In this document: one piece after another, positions 26,107 to 35,379 of the stretch
Layout: each line of letters begins with the position of its first letter
Position numbering within the stretch: position 1 is the stretch's first letter
Origin: Gordonia jinghuaiqii
GTDB taxonomy: Bacteria; Actinomycetota; Actinomycetes; Mycobacteriales; Mycobacteriaceae
Reading direction: 5' to 3'
Assembly: GCF_014041935.1 (NCBI RefSeq)
Contig: NZ_CP059491.1
Location: 1,922,001 to 1,986,000, forward strand
Length of the DNA: 64,000 nt
Notes under the pieces: model-generated
Database searches by the model: none
What the model was told of the DNA's origin: nothing
What the model saw: only the letters and a program-made list of their open reading frames with translations
Translations under genes and position numbers: made by a program

Positions 26107-26529
26107 ATGGTCGACAATCCGGTTCAGGTGCTGACTGCCGACGAGGCATGGAACCTGCTCGGCAGTACCGAACTCGGACGGATCGGGTTGAGTGTCAACG
26201 GTCAACCCGACATCTTCCCGGTCAACTACCACGCCGGCGACGGCCGCATACTGCTGCGCACCGGCGAGGGCACCAAACTCGCCGAACTCGTCGTCAACAG
26301 CAGGGTGGTGTTCGAGTCCGACGGGCACACCGACACCGGTGGCTGGAGTGTGGTGGCGAAAGGTACGGCGCGCGTCCTCACCTCGCTCCGCGAGATCGAG
26401 GAGGCCGACCGCCTGCCGTTACGCCCGTGGATCCCCACGATGAAGTACAACTACGTGGAGATCGTGGTCGAGGAGATCAGCGCGCGGCGCTTCGAGTTCG
26501 GACCGGAACCCGAACGCTACCCGGTCTGA
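26107..26529 (+). CDS. PNPOx-like split-barrel flavin-binding protein
   Basis: A 140-residue single-domain split beta-barrel of the pyridoxamine 5'-phosphate oxidase-like group. The opening VLTADEAWNLLGSTELGRIG and DIFPVNYHAGDGRILLRTG are characteristic of the small actinobacterial members that bind FMN, F420 or heme. The ATG is preceded by AGAAGGAG, a strong ribosome-binding site. The upstream frame from 26005 is not used. It stands alone on its strand after glpD. Cofactor and substrate are not determined by the sequence. Confidence 0.85.
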   Translation: MVDNPVQVLTADEAWNLLGSTELGRIGLSVNGQPDIFPVNYHAGDGRILLRTGEGTKLAELVVNSRVVFESDGHTDTGGWSVVAKGTARVLTSLREIEEADRLPLRPWIPTMKYNYVEIVVEEISARRFEFGPEPERYPV

Positions 26530-26673
26530 GGCGTAGGCCCCGCACACACCAACTACGGATGGACTGATCCGCCCCCTGATCGGCGGTTTCCGGGGGTTGT
26601 CGCGACATCGCCTCGAGACCGACCTCGTGTACCGGCGATCGTGGGTGGACCAGGCCGTCCGTGGTGGTTTGTC

Positions 26674-27996
26674 TCAGTATTCCCGCAGGTGCTCGCGCAG
26701 GGTGGTGCCGGTGTAGCGCTCGCGGTAGCGGCCGCGTCGCTGCAATTCGGGCACCACCCAGTCGACGAACTCCTCGTAGCAGCCCGGTGTGAACGTTGTC
26801 GCGAGCATGAACCCATCGGCGCCGCCCTCGTCGAGGTACACCTCCATCTGATCGACGATGTCGGCAGCCGTACCGACAGCGACCGGCATGCCCATGCCCT
26901 GTGCGTAGATGAGGGCAGCCTCGCGCACGGTGACGGGCGCGCCGTCTTTCGCGTAGAGGATGGACTCGAACAAACCTTGGATGCCGGGTACTTCGATGTC
27001 GGCGACGTTGTCGTCGAGCGAGTACTTCGAAAAATCGATACCGAAGTGTCCCGAGATCCACGCGAGGGCGCCCTCGAGCGGGATGCATTCCTTGATCCGT
27101 TCGAACTTGTCCTCGGCCTCGGCCCGACTCTCGCCGACCACTGTCTGCAGTCCGAAGATCCGCTTCACACTTCCGGGTGCACGCCCGAAGCGTCCGGTTG
27201 CGCGCTGCTCGAGGTCTGCGGAGTACTCCTTCATCCGATTGATGGTCGGATGGACCGCGAACACTGCCTCGGCATGTTTGGCGGCGAAGTCCCGGCCGCG
27301 GTCCGAGGAGCCTGCCTGCCACAGCACCGGGTGCCTCTGTGGTGACGGCGCGACGAAATGCCTTCCCTTGGTGCTGAAGTACTTCCCCTGGTGGTCGACC
27401 TCGTGAATCTTGGCGGGGTCACCGTAGACGCCGGAAGCCTTGTCGGCGATGATCGCGCCGTCGTCCCAGGAGTCCCAGAGTTTGTAGCAGACCTCCATGT
27501 ACTCTTCGAGCCGCTCATAGCGGTCTCCTCGCTCGCGGCCGTCGACGCCGTAGGCATTCCATTCGCCGTGCGAGAACGATGACACGATGTTCCAGGCGAT
27601 GCGACCCTTCGACTGATAGTCGAGTGTGGACAGACGGCGGCTCATGGAATAAGGGTGTTCGAAGGCGGTGGACAGCGTGACGCCGATTCCGAGGCGTTCG
27701 GTCACGGTCGCGATCGCCGGCGCGATGGTGGATGGCTCGTTGCAGGGAAACTGCACCGCGTACTTCACGCTGGCGTCCGACGAGTTCTCGTATGTGGCGT
27801 ACGGAGCGAGCTGGTCGGCGATGAAGATCGCGTCGAAGAGTCCGCGTTCCAGGACACGAGCGATGTGCTGCCAGTAGTCGTAATGACCGAAGTCCCAATT
27901 GACCTTGTCTCGGGGATGACGCCACATCCCGGTCGCGTGGCTGTTGAATCCGTTCTGCATGAAGCCGAGCAGATGTGCCTTTTTCTTCGGTGCCAT
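26674..27996 (-). CDS. NtaA/SnaA/DszA-family flavin-dependent monooxygenase
   Basis: A 440-residue class C (FMNH2-dependent) flavin monooxygenase in the nitrilotriacetate/pristinamycin/dibenzothiophene sulfone group. Characteristic stretches are HATGMWRHPRDKVNWDFGHY near the N terminus, ERLGIGVTLSTAFEHPYSMSR, SKGRIAWNIVSSFSHGEWNAYG, HPVLWQAGSSDRGRDFAAKHAE and DGFMLATTFTPGCYEEFVDW. Such enzymes oxidise C-S, C-N or C-C bonds in sulfones, sulfonates or amines using flavin supplied by a separate reductase. It lies downstream of a NlpA/MetQ-type binding-protein gene on the same strand. This suggests use of an imported sulfur or nitrogen compound. The exact substrate is unknown. Confidence 0.9.
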   Translation of the reverse strand: MAPKKKAHLLGFMQNGFNSHATGMWRHPRDKVNWDFGHYDYWQHIARVLERGLFDAIFIADQLAPYATYENSSDASVKYAVQFPCNEPSTIAPAIATVTERLGIGVTLSTAFEHPYSMSRRLSTLDYQSKGRIAWNIVSSFSHGEWNAYGVDGRERGDRYERLEEYMEVCYKLWDSWDDGAIIADKASGVYGDPAKIHEVDHQGKYFSTKGRHFVAPSPQRHPVLWQAGSSDRGRDFAAKHAEAVFAVHPTINRMKEYSADLEQRATGRFGRAPGSVKRIFGLQTVVGESRAEAEDKFERIKECIPLEGALAWISGHFGIDFSKYSLDDNVADIEVPGIQGLFESILYAKDGAPVTVREAALIYAQGMGMPVAVGTAADIVDQMEVYLDEGGADGFMLATTFTPGCYEEFVDWVVPELQRRGRYRERYTGTTLREHLREY

Positions 27997-28190
27997 GTGG
28001 GCCCTCTCTGACGCGTCAACCTGATTCGAAATGGGTACGTGCGTGCGACTCGTGTGACGAACCGCAGAAACTCAACCGGGCAAACGACCCCCATCGCCCA
28101 ACGCTGTAATCGCGCCGATCGAAAGTGTGGAATCGTATGAGCGGACAACATATTTCAGTGAGGGACCGGAAGGTGCTGGTCCGCTCGGTG

Positions 28191-29102
28191 TCACTGCAGT
28201 GGCAGCAGCCCGCCCTTTACACTCGGATCAGTCGCCAGAAACTCCTGGACAGCAGGATCTTTGAATGCTGCGACCAGTTTCTTGATGTTCTCCGTGTCGG
28301 CCCACTTGGTGCCGATGGTCAGCTGTCCCGCGAACTCGTCCGGCGGCGGTGGCGCGAAGATCTGGTACTTCTCCGAGACCTTCGCAGCCTGGTAGAAGTA
28401 GGTATAACCAACCGCGGCATCGAGGTCGGGCAGCGACCGCGACTGAGCAGCGAAGTCGAGCAACAAGAACTTGAGATTCTTGGGATTGTCGATGATGTCC
28501 TTCTGGGTGACGCGCCACTTCTCGGCGTCGGGATCGAGCTTGATCAGTCCCGCACGTTCCAGAAGCCATAGTCCTTGGGCCTCGTTGGCCGGGTCGGAGT
28601 ACAGAGAGACCGTCGCTCCGTCAGGTAGCTGTACCGGATTGTTGTACTTTTCCGACCAGATGCCGAAGCCCCATCGGAACACTGGCGTGACAGCAATCTC
28701 CTCGAAGTCAGAGTTTGCCTCGAGAACCTGCTTGAGCCAAAGTTTGTGTTGGTAGAGCGTTCCCGCGAACTCGCCTTCGCTGACGGCTCGATTGATGGTC
28801 GTACTGTCGGAGAGCCCGCGATTCTCGACTTTGATCCCGTACTTCGGGGCGACTTTCTCGGCAATGAACTCGACCAGAGCCTGCTCGCCGGCGCACCCTT
28901 CGTCTGTTGCGATGACCAGGGTTGCGCCCGCAATCTCGTTCGGGGACTTGTCATCACCGCCAGCTGCGAACACCATGCCTGCTGCCACGGTGACCGCCCC
29001 GACGAGTACGATCGCGATCCAGATCCACCGTGGACGGCGTCTGATCTCCAGTCTGTCAGCACCATCGCCACGGACCGCGTCCTGGTTGTCGGTTGTTGTC
29101 AT
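28191..29102 (-). CDS. NlpA/MetQ-type substrate-binding protein with membrane anchor
   Basis: 303 residues. The start is the ATG of MTTTDNQDAVRG, with AAAGG seven bases before it. A cytoplasmic N terminus of about 30 residues is followed by one transmembrane helix (WIWIAIVLVGAVTVAAGMVF) and then a periplasmic-binding fold of the NlpA family: ATLVIATDEGCAGEQALVEF, TLYQHKLWLKQVLEAN, and PANEAQGLWLLERAGLIKL. Unlike normal MetQ proteins it has no lipobox cysteine, so it is held by an uncleaved helix. No ABC ATPase or permease is nearby. Its same-strand partner is the flavin monooxygenase, pointing to uptake or sensing of that enzyme's substrate; this is inference. Confidence 0.82.
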   Translation of the reverse strand: MTTTDNQDAVRGDGADRLEIRRRPRWIWIAIVLVGAVTVAAGMVFAAGGDDKSPNEIAGATLVIATDEGCAGEQALVEFIAEKVAPKYGIKVENRGLSDSTTINRAVSEGEFAGTLYQHKLWLKQVLEANSDFEEIAVTPVFRWGFGIWSEKYNNPVQLPDGATVSLYSDPANEAQGLWLLERAGLIKLDPDAEKWRVTQKDIIDNPKNLKFLLLDFAAQSRSLPDLDAAVGYTYFYQAAKVSEKYQIFAPPPPDEFAGQLTIGTKWADTENIKKLVAAFKDPAVQEFLATDPSVKGGLLPLQ

Positions 29103-29439
29103 CAGGAACCTTTCGAAGAACGTCGAGCAGCGCGTGCTCATATGGCGCGCGGCTGCGGGGCCGCGCTCGAGATCTGTTGAAACGCAACGTGTGTTGCCGA
29201 CCCGGGTGCCGAGATCGGGTGAACCTCACGCCGATGATCGGGTTAGGCGGGCTCGCCGGTTGCTCACAGCTTTCGCTCGGAGGAATCGGGATCATGTGAT
29301 CGAACGAAAAGTAGCGGAGCCTGATTCGGCCTCACAACCTTGCGATCAGCGCGATCCCAAATCCTCTGGACCGCGAGTGCGACTCGGCCGCAGGCGGATT
29401 CTGGATCCGGTTCACCAGGGTGTAGTTCTGGTCGAATGA
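29103..29439. other. Intergenic region upstream of the binding-protein gene
   Basis: About 340 bases between the nei2 stop and the binding-protein start, somewhat lower in G+C near 29300-29430. I looked for an S-box or SAM-IV type leader because of the MetQ-like gene and found no convincing match. Only off-frame shadows occur. Promoter position unknown. Confidence 0.4.
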
Positions 29440-30231
29440 TCAACTCTGGCAGCGGGGGCACCAGTAGATCACGCGGTCGCCTCCCGTGGAATGCAATTCG
29501 TCGCGCTTGACCAACGTCGCGCACCGCCTGCACAGCCGGCCCTGTCGTCCGTACACCCACATGCGGGCGTTGGGTGAGGTGTTCCCGGTGGTTGTGCGTG
29601 CCGATCGCATCCGGTTGGCCCACAGCAGGCGTCGGCTGAGGTCCACCATCGGTCCCAGATCGACGTCCCGCACCGCTCGGGTGGGCAGGACACCTCGCAG
29701 GAAGCAGATCTCGCTGCGGAACACGTTTCCGATGCCCGCGATCAGTCGCTGATCGAGCAGCGCGGTGCCGATCGTGTCGTCCGGATGCGCTGCGAGCCTG
29801 CTGATGGCCTCGTTCCGGTCGAAGTCGTCGGCGAGCAGGTCGGGTCCGAGGTAGGAGAGCGCGGCGTCGGGGTCGGCGAGTAGTTCGAGGACCCCGAGAT
29901 CGAACCCGACCGCCTCGACATCACCGGTGCGCAGCACGACGCGCGCCTGGTGGGCAGGGCGCCGCCACCGCTGTCCGCGACCATGGACGTGCCAGGCGCC
30001 CTCCATCTTCAGGTGCGAGTGGATGCTCAGGGTGTCGGCCGCACCCGGCCGGCTTTCCCCGACGTCGATCAGAAGGTGCTTGCCCCGCGACCGGACCGAG
30101 ATGACCTCCCGGCCCGACAGATCGGCGGTCGCCAGCGACGGGGTGCGGAACTGGGTCGATTCGAGGACGCGGCCGGCGAGTCCGGTGCGCAGCCGGGCCG
30201 CCGCGGCGTAGACGGTGTCGCCTTCAGGCAT
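29440..30231 (-). CDS. nei2: Endonuclease VIII-like DNA glycosylase (Nei2 type)
   Basis: A 263-residue Fpg/Nei-family base-excision repair enzyme. The start must be the ATG of MPEGDTVYAAA, because the catalytic residue is Pro2 exposed after Met removal. Starting two codons earlier would bury it. Glu3, the lysine in VRSRGKHLLID, the helix-two-turn-helix (QRLIAGIGNVFRSEICFLRG) and the C-terminal zinc finger RLCRRCATLVKRDELHST…WCPRCQS are all present. It removes oxidised pyrimidines and cleaves the abasic strand. It overlaps the lhr stop by eight bases, the same coupling seen in mycobacteria (Rv3296-Rv3297). Confidence 0.92.
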   Translation of the reverse strand: MPEGDTVYAAAARLRTGLAGRVLESTQFRTPSLATADLSGREVISVRSRGKHLLIDVGESRPGAADTLSIHSHLKMEGAWHVHGRGQRWRRPAHQARVVLRTGDVEAVGFDLGVLELLADPDAALSYLGPDLLADDFDRNEAISRLAAHPDDTIGTALLDQRLIAGIGNVFRSEICFLRGVLPTRAVRDVDLGPMVDLSRRLLWANRMRSARTTTGNTSPNARMWVYGRQGRLCRRCATLVKRDELHSTGGDRVIYWCPRCQS

Positions 30232-33200
30232 GGGCACCGAACCGTAGGCGGATGCCGCGCGGGGTGGTCGAGAATCCCGCCTCGACGAGAACCTTGCCGA
30301 AATCGGTGGCGCGGACCGGCTCGGAATCGATGTGGTCGATGGTCAGCCGCGAGATCCGGCCGGCGCGGACCAGGGCGACCAACGCGCCCGCCGCGGATTC
30401 CAGGCCCGGGATCGACTCGGTGAAGGTGAGCAGCGTCTTGCCGCCCCGCTCGACGAAACACACGAGTTCGCCGTCCACGAGTACCACCAGAGCACCGGGT
30501 TTGCGCCCGGGCCGGTGCCCGGCGTCGGCATCGCGCGATCGGGGCCACTCCAACGCGGCGCCGAACGGATTGGCCGGATCGGTAGCGGCCAGGACGGTCG
30601 CCTCGCGGGGTGGTTTGCGGTCGGGCAGTGCGTGGCGTCGTAACTCGTCGACCGTCGCGGGCGAGGCGAACTGGGCACCGCCCAGCCCGTCGACATAGTA
30701 GCCACGACGCACGTGTCCGTTGTCCTCGAAAACGGTGAGCGCCTTGTACACCCGGGCGAACCCGCCGGTCACCTCCTCGGCGGTGACGCTGCCCCGGGTG
30801 ATCAGACCGTAGCGGGTCAGGAGCTGATCGCACAGCGCCTGGGTCGCGACCGTCGGCCCGGTGGAGGGGTGGTCGAGGGCGAACCAGCGGCCGCTCGCGG
30901 TCGGTGAGACCGGGGGGCTCGTCGCGTGGTCGGTCAGGTACCGCGCGGACAGGCGCCCGGCCCGCAGTCTCGGCGCGCGCCCTCGTGCGCGGTGGGCCGG
31001 GGCCGAACGCGGGGACGACGGGGTGCGTCGGGGGTGGAGGAGGGCCCGGAGGGGTGCGAAGGTGTCGTTGCTGACCTGCCCCGCCCACACCAGGTCCCAC
31101 AGTGCCGTCTCGGTGTCGGCGGCCGGGGTCGTCGTGGGCGGTGATGCCTCGGAGCCGTAGATGGTGGCGGCGATCTGCGGAAAGCGCAGGGCCCCACCGG
31201 GAGTCAGCGCGGCGGTGATCGCGTCGTGGACGGTGGTGGTGTCGATCTCGTCGGGGTCGGGCAGGGTGAGCGCGGCGACGTCCGCGGGGTGCAGTGCCAC
31301 CCAGCCGTCCGAGCTGCCGATCCGGCCGTGCCCCGACCAGAGGACCTCGCCGGTACTCAGCAGCTCGTCGAGCATCGCCGGCGCGTAGTCGCTGACCCGT
31401 GCGGGCAGCACCAGGGACTCCCAGGCGGAGGCGGGCAACGGATACCCGGCCAGCTGATCGATCACGGTGGCGACGCCGTCCGCGCCGCGTAACTGCGTCC
31501 CGGGCGAAGCGTGCTGCCAGTCGAGGAGGAACCGGGTGAGAACCTCCGTGCCGACCGGCGCCACCTCGGCCCGGCTCGCGGCGAGTGATCCGCGGCGGAT
31601 CTGCCCGAGCACATCGGTGTGGCACCACTGGCTGGTCTGCTGAGCCTGGACGGCCCCGACCGGGGAATCGGCGGGCGGGGCCTCGGGCAGGAAATCTCCT
31701 TCGATGACACGCCGTTCCGCCGCGAGGCGGGTGAGTGTGTCGCGCACGACGCCGGTGGGGATACCGAGCGCGGCGGACGCGTCGGGCACGGTGAACGGGC
31801 CGTGGGTGCGTGCGTACCGGCCGATGAGGTCACCGACCGGATCGGGGACTGGCTCGAGGCATGCGGCCGGAATACCCAGCGGCGCAGGCACTCCCAATGC
31901 GTCACGCAATCGGGCGGTGTCGTCGATCGACGCCCACAGTGCGCGCCGGTTGTGGTTCACCGAGATGATCTGACCACTGCGATGCAGCTCGCTCAGCACC
32001 CCGTCCACCGGATCGGCACCGCAATAGCGGGCCGCCACCTCGTCGGTGTCGAGAGGGCCCAGCCAGCGCAACACGTCGACGACGTCCTCGGCGTCGCGCG
32101 CCCGACGTTCGGGGGCGAGGCGCTGCAGCCGGGCGATGACATCGGCGATGACCGCCGGGTCGAGGAGTTCGCGGAGGTCGACGCGACCGAGCAACTGTGC
32201 GAGCAGGCTCGTGTCGAGCGACAGCGCCGCCGCCCGGCGCTCGGCGAGGGGTGCGTCGTCGGCGTACATGAAGGCGCCCACATAACCGAACAGCAGCGAC
32301 GCCGCGAATGGCGACGGGCTCGGGGTCTCGGTCTCCACGACGCGGATTCGGCGTGCACGGATGCGGGTGAGGAGGTCGAGCAGGGCGGGGAGGTCGTAGA
32401 CGTCCTGGAGGCATTCGCGAACCGCTTCGAGGACGATCGGGAAGTCGGGGAACTTCGAGGCCACCGAGAGCAGCTGGGCGCTGCGCTGGCGCTGCTGCCA
32501 CAGCGGGGCGCGGCGGCCGGGGTCGCGGCGTGGTAAAAGCAATGCGCGAGAGGCGCATTCGCGGAACCGAGACGCGAACATCGACGAGTCGGCGAGGCCG
32601 TCGGTGACGAGCTGTTCCACGTCGTCGGGATCGAGGAGGAATTTCTCGGCGCCCGGTGGGGTGTCGTCGGTGTCCGGCAGGCGGAGGATGATCCCGTCGT
32701 CGGAGGCGGTGGTGGCGCCCTCGAGGCCCAGTGTCTCCATGAGCCGCTGCGAGATCGCGCTCGCCCACGGCGCATGGACGCGGAGGCCATACGGGGAGTG
32801 CAGGATCACCCGCCAGTCGCCGAGCTCGTCGCGGAACCGCTCGACCACCAGGGTGCGGTCGGTGGGAAGGTGTCCGGTCGCCTCGCGTTGTTCGGCGATG
32901 AGCGCCGCGAGATTGGTGCGGGCGTTCTCGGTGAGCCCGAGCCGTTCGGCGTGGTCGTCGAGTTTCCCGGGGTCGGCGATCGTGCCGGTGAACGCGCCGA
33001 TGGCCGCGCCGAGCTCGGCCGGACGGCCGATGGCGTCGCCGATCCAGAACGGCAGGCGGCCGGGCTGTCCGAACGCCGGCGAGACCAGGACCCGGTCGTG
33101 GGTGATGTCCTCGATCCGCCAGCTGGTGGCGCCGAGGGCGAACACGTCTCCCACGCGCGACTCGTAGACCATCTCTTCGTCGAGTTCGCCCACACGCGTG

Positions 33201-34894
33201 GACTTCTCGCCCACCATGAACACCCCGAACAGGCCGCGGTCGGGGATCGACCCGCCCGAGGTCACCGCGAGTCGTTGGGCACCGCGCCGGCCGGTGATGA
33301 CGCCGGCGTCGCGGTCCCAGTTCACCCGCGGGCGCAGCTCGGCGAACTCATCAGAGGGGAAGCGACCGGCGATGAGGTCGAGGGTCGCGTCGAACACGCC
33401 CCGACCCAGTTCGCGGTACGGCGCGGCGCGTCGTACGACCTCGTACCAGTGGTCCACGTCGAGGTCGTCGATCGCGGCGGCGGCGATCGTCTGCTGGGCG
33501 AGGATGTCCAGGGGGTTCTGCGGAACCCTGGTCTCCTCGATGGCGCCGTCGAGCATGCGGCCGACCGTGACGGTGCAGTGCAGCAGGTCGGTGCGGTGTT
33601 TGGGGTACAGGATGCCCTGGCTGATCTCACCGACCTGGTGGCCGGCGCGCCCGATCCGCTGCAGTCCGCTCGCGACCGACGGCGGGGCCTCCACCTGGAT
33701 CACCAGGTCTACCGCGCCCATGTCGATGCCGAGTTCAAGCGAGCTCGTGGCCACCACGCAGGCCAGCCTGCCCGCCTTGAGGTCGTCCTCGATCTGGGCG
33801 CGCTGCTCCTTGCTGACCGAACCGTGATGGGCGCGGGCGAGGAGGGGCTCGGCGCCCGAACTCGCCCCGCTGCCCATCACGAATGCCGGGGCGCCGCCCG
33901 CGACCGTCGGATTGGCCGTCGGCTCGGCGGGCGAGCCGGACCGTTCGGCGTGGATCTCGTTGAGGCGCGCGGTGAGCTTCTCGGCCAGGCGCCGCGAGTT
34001 GGCGAACACGATGGTGGCGCGGTTCGCCTCGATCTGGTCGACGATGGAGGCCTCCACATACGGCCACAGTGATCCGGCGGTGGGGGAGAAGGCGTCGTCG
34101 AGCGCGGCGGGGTCGGCGTCCGACGGCGGTGCCGGGATGTTGGCCATGTCCTCGACGGGGACGTCGACGCGCAGGTCGAAGGTCTTGTCCGCCTTGGGTT
34201 TCACCACCTGGCACGGGGCCGCGCCGGACAGGAAGCCCGCGACCACCTCGGGGGGCCGGACGGTTGCCGACAGGCCGATCCGCTGGGCGGGTTTGTCGAG
34301 CAGTTCGTCGAGACGTTCGAGGGTCAGCGCGAGGTGGGTGCCGCGTTTGGTGGCCGCGACGGCGTGCACCTCGTCGATGATGATCGCCTCGACGCCGGTG
34401 AGACTCTCCCGCGCCGCGGAGGTGAGCATCAGGTACAGCGACTCCGGAGTGGTGATGAGAATGTCCGGCGGTGTCTTGACCAGCGCACGGCGGTCGGCAG
34501 CGGAGGTGTCTCCGGAACGCACCCCGACGGTGATGTTCGGTTCGGGGAGGTCCAGCTCCTGCGCGGCCCGCGTGATGCCGGTCAGCGGCGCACGCAGGTT
34601 CCGTTCGACATCGACGGCCAGCGCCTTGAGCGGTGAGATGTAGACGACCTTGGTGCCGGGGGTGCGCGATCCGGTCTCGGCGGCGAGCCGGTCGAGGGCC
34701 CAGAGGAACGCCGCCAGGGTCTTGCCGGAACCGGTCGGCGCGATGACGAGGGTGTTCGCGCCATCGGCGATCGAGGTCCACGCACCCTTCTGTGCCGCCG
34801 TCGGCTTGGTGAACGCGCCGGTGAACCATCGCCGGGTGGGGGCGGTGAATCGATCGAGCACCGATGGGCGAGGCATCTCTCCACTATGTCTCAC
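30224..34894 (-). CDS. lhr: Large ATP-dependent helicase Lhr
   Basis: A 1556-residue superfamily 2 DNA/RNA helicase, the full length expected for Lhr-Core plus C-terminal extension. Visible motifs are ALVIAPTGSGKTLAAFLWAL-type Walker A (TLVIAPTGSGKTLAAF), IIIDEVHAV (DEVH), LSATVRPP (motif III), and LQRIGRAGHQVGEISQG (motif VI). Lhr is a 3'-to-5' single-strand-tracking ATPase induced by DNA damage in mycobacteria. The start is a GTG (MRHSGEMPRPS) or the ATG six codons in (MPRPSVLDRF), which has GGAG very close. It is co-transcribed with nei2 and divergent from the cobalamin-riboswitch/cbtBA unit. Confidence 0.96.
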   Translation of the reverse strand: MRHSGEMPRPSVLDRFTAPTRRWFTGAFTKPTAAQKGAWTSIADGANTLVIAPTGSGKTLAAFLWALDRLAAETGSRTPGTKVVYISPLKALAVDVERNLRAPLTGITRAAQELDLPEPNITVGVRSGDTSAADRRALVKTPPDILITTPESLYLMLTSAARESLTGVEAIIIDEVHAVAATKRGTHLALTLERLDELLDKPAQRIGLSATVRPPEVVAGFLSGAAPCQVVKPKADKTFDLRVDVPVEDMANIPAPPSDADPAALDDAFSPTAGSLWPYVEASIVDQIEANRATIVFANSRRLAEKLTARLNEIHAERSGSPAEPTANPTVAGGAPAFVMGSGASSGAEPLLARAHHGSVSKEQRAQIEDDLKAGRLACVVATSSLELGIDMGAVDLVIQVEAPPSVASGLQRIGRAGHQVGEISQGILYPKHRTDLLHCTVTVGRMLDGAIEETRVPQNPLDILAQQTIAAAAIDDLDVDHWYEVVRRAAPYRELGRGVFDATLDLIAGRFPSDEFAELRPRVNWDRDAGVITGRRGAQRLAVTSGGSIPDRGLFGVFMVGEKSTRVGELDEEMVYESRVGDVFALGATSWRIEDITHDRVLVSPAFGQPGRLPFWIGDAIGRPAELGAAIGAFTGTIADPGKLDDHAERLGLTENARTNLAALIAEQREATGHLPTDRTLVVERFRDELGDWRVILHSPYGLRVHAPWASAISQRLMETLGLEGATTASDDGIILRLPDTDDTPPGAEKFLLDPDDVEQLVTDGLADSSMFASRFRECASRALLLPRRDPGRRAPLWQQRQRSAQLLSVASKFPDFPIVLEAVRECLQDVYDLPALLDLLTRIRARRIRVVETETPSPSPFAASLLFGYVGAFMYADDAPLAERRAAALSLDTSLLAQLLGRVDLRELLDPAVIADVIARLQRLAPERRARDAEDVVDVLRWLGPLDTDEVAARYCGADPVDGVLSELHRSGQIISVNHNRRALWASIDDTARLRDALGVPAPLGIPAACLEPVPDPVGDLIGRYARTHGPFTVPDASAALGIPTGVVRDTLTRLAAERRVIEGDFLPEAPPADSPVGAVQAQQTSQWCHTDVLGQIRRGSLAASRAEVAPVGTEVLTRFLLDWQHASPGTQLRGADGVATVIDQLAGYPLPASAWESLVLPARVSDYAPAMLDELLSTGEVLWSGHGRIGSSDGWVALHPADVAALTLPDPDEIDTTTVHDAITAALTPGGALRFPQIAATIYGSEASPPTTTPAADTETALWDLVWAGQVSNDTFAPLRALLHPRRTPSSPRSAPAHRARGRAPRLRAGRLSARYLTDHATSPPVSPTASGRWFALDHPSTGPTVATQALCDQLLTRYGLITRGSVTAEEVTGGFARVYKALTVFEDNGHVRRGYYVDGLGGAQFASPATVDELRRHALPDRKPPREATVLAATDPANPFGAALEWPRSRDADAGHRPGRKPGALVVLVDGELVCFVERGGKTLLTFTESIPGLESAAGALVALVRAGRISRLTIDHIDSEPVRATDFGKVLVEAGFSTTPRGIRLRFGAHA

Positions 34895-34912
34895 GCGTGT
34901 GACAGGGCGCGG

Positions 34913-34918
34913 TATACA
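34913..34918 (+). promoter_or_regulatory. Candidate -10 element for the riboswitch transcript
   Basis: TATACA, just before the cobalamin riboswitch and in the right direction, resembles an actinobacterial -10. No clear -35 was found at the normal distance. Confidence 0.35.
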
Positions 34919-34920
34919 GT

Positions 34921-35045
34921 CACCTCACGCCTGTACGGGGAATCCGGTGAGAATCCGGAACGGTCGCGCCACTGTGTACGCCGACTCGGGGAATGCGGTC
35001 GAGGATTCGACGATGCCCCGGAGACGACGTGAGTCAGGATGCCGT
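34921..35045 (+). ncRNA. Cobalamin (adenosylcobalamin) riboswitch
   Basis: The leader has the conserved core in order: GGGGAATCCGGTGAGAATCC, then GGAACGGTCGCGCCACTGT, the variable paired region, and the B12 box GAGTCAGGATGCC ending about 35043. These are the diagnostic blocks of the cobalamin riboswitch. It lies about 55 bases before cbtB and so should lower expression of the cobalt transporter when cobalamin is plentiful. The ribosome-binding site AAGGA of cbtB lies downstream, so translational control is plausible. The boundaries are approximate by about 10 bases. Confidence 0.9.
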
Positions 35046-35101
35046 GCCGGCGACACCTGATCCACAACTCTCCGACGCGAGATCGGCGAAAGGACAATTC
35101 C

Positions 35102-35335
35102 ATGACCGCTCCCCGTACGTCCGAAGCAGTCACACCCTCACCACGCGCGCTGGCGGTACCGAATCTGTCGGTCGCGAGCGCAGCGCTCTGGCTCAGCCTG
35201 ACCGTGCTGCTCGCCGGGCTCGCCTATTACTTCCTCGGCTACGACCAGGGCGTCGTGTCCGTCTTCGGCGAGGACACGCATGTGCACGAATTCGTTCACG
35301 ATGCCCGCCACTTCCTCGGCTTTCCCTGCCACTGA
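35102..35335 (+). CDS. cbtB: Cobalt transporter subunit CbtB
   Basis: A 77-residue protein with one transmembrane helix (about residues 25-45, ASAALWLSLTVLLAGLAYYF) and a histidine-rich tail HVHEFVHDARHFLGFPCH, the predicted metal-binding end of CbtB. The ATG has AAGGA at a good distance; the longer frame from 35039 runs out of the riboswitch and is not used. It is paired with cbtA 44 bases downstream and lies behind a cobalamin riboswitch. Together they are predicted to import cobalt for B12 synthesis; transport itself is known by comparative genomics rather than detailed biochemistry. Confidence 0.9.
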   Translation: MTAPRTSEAVTPSPRALAVPNLSVASAALWLSLTVLLAGLAYYFLGYDQGVVSVFGEDTHVHEFVHDARHFLGFPCH

Positions 35336-35379
35336 GCCGGTCTGAACCGACCACTCGCCGACTCAGGAGTCGACTTCAC

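Noticed and set aside
29103..29439. Possible SAM-type riboswitch upstream of the MetQ-like gene
   Set aside because: I could not find the conserved S-box or SAM-IV core blocks in order; GAGCAACCGGC alone is not enough.
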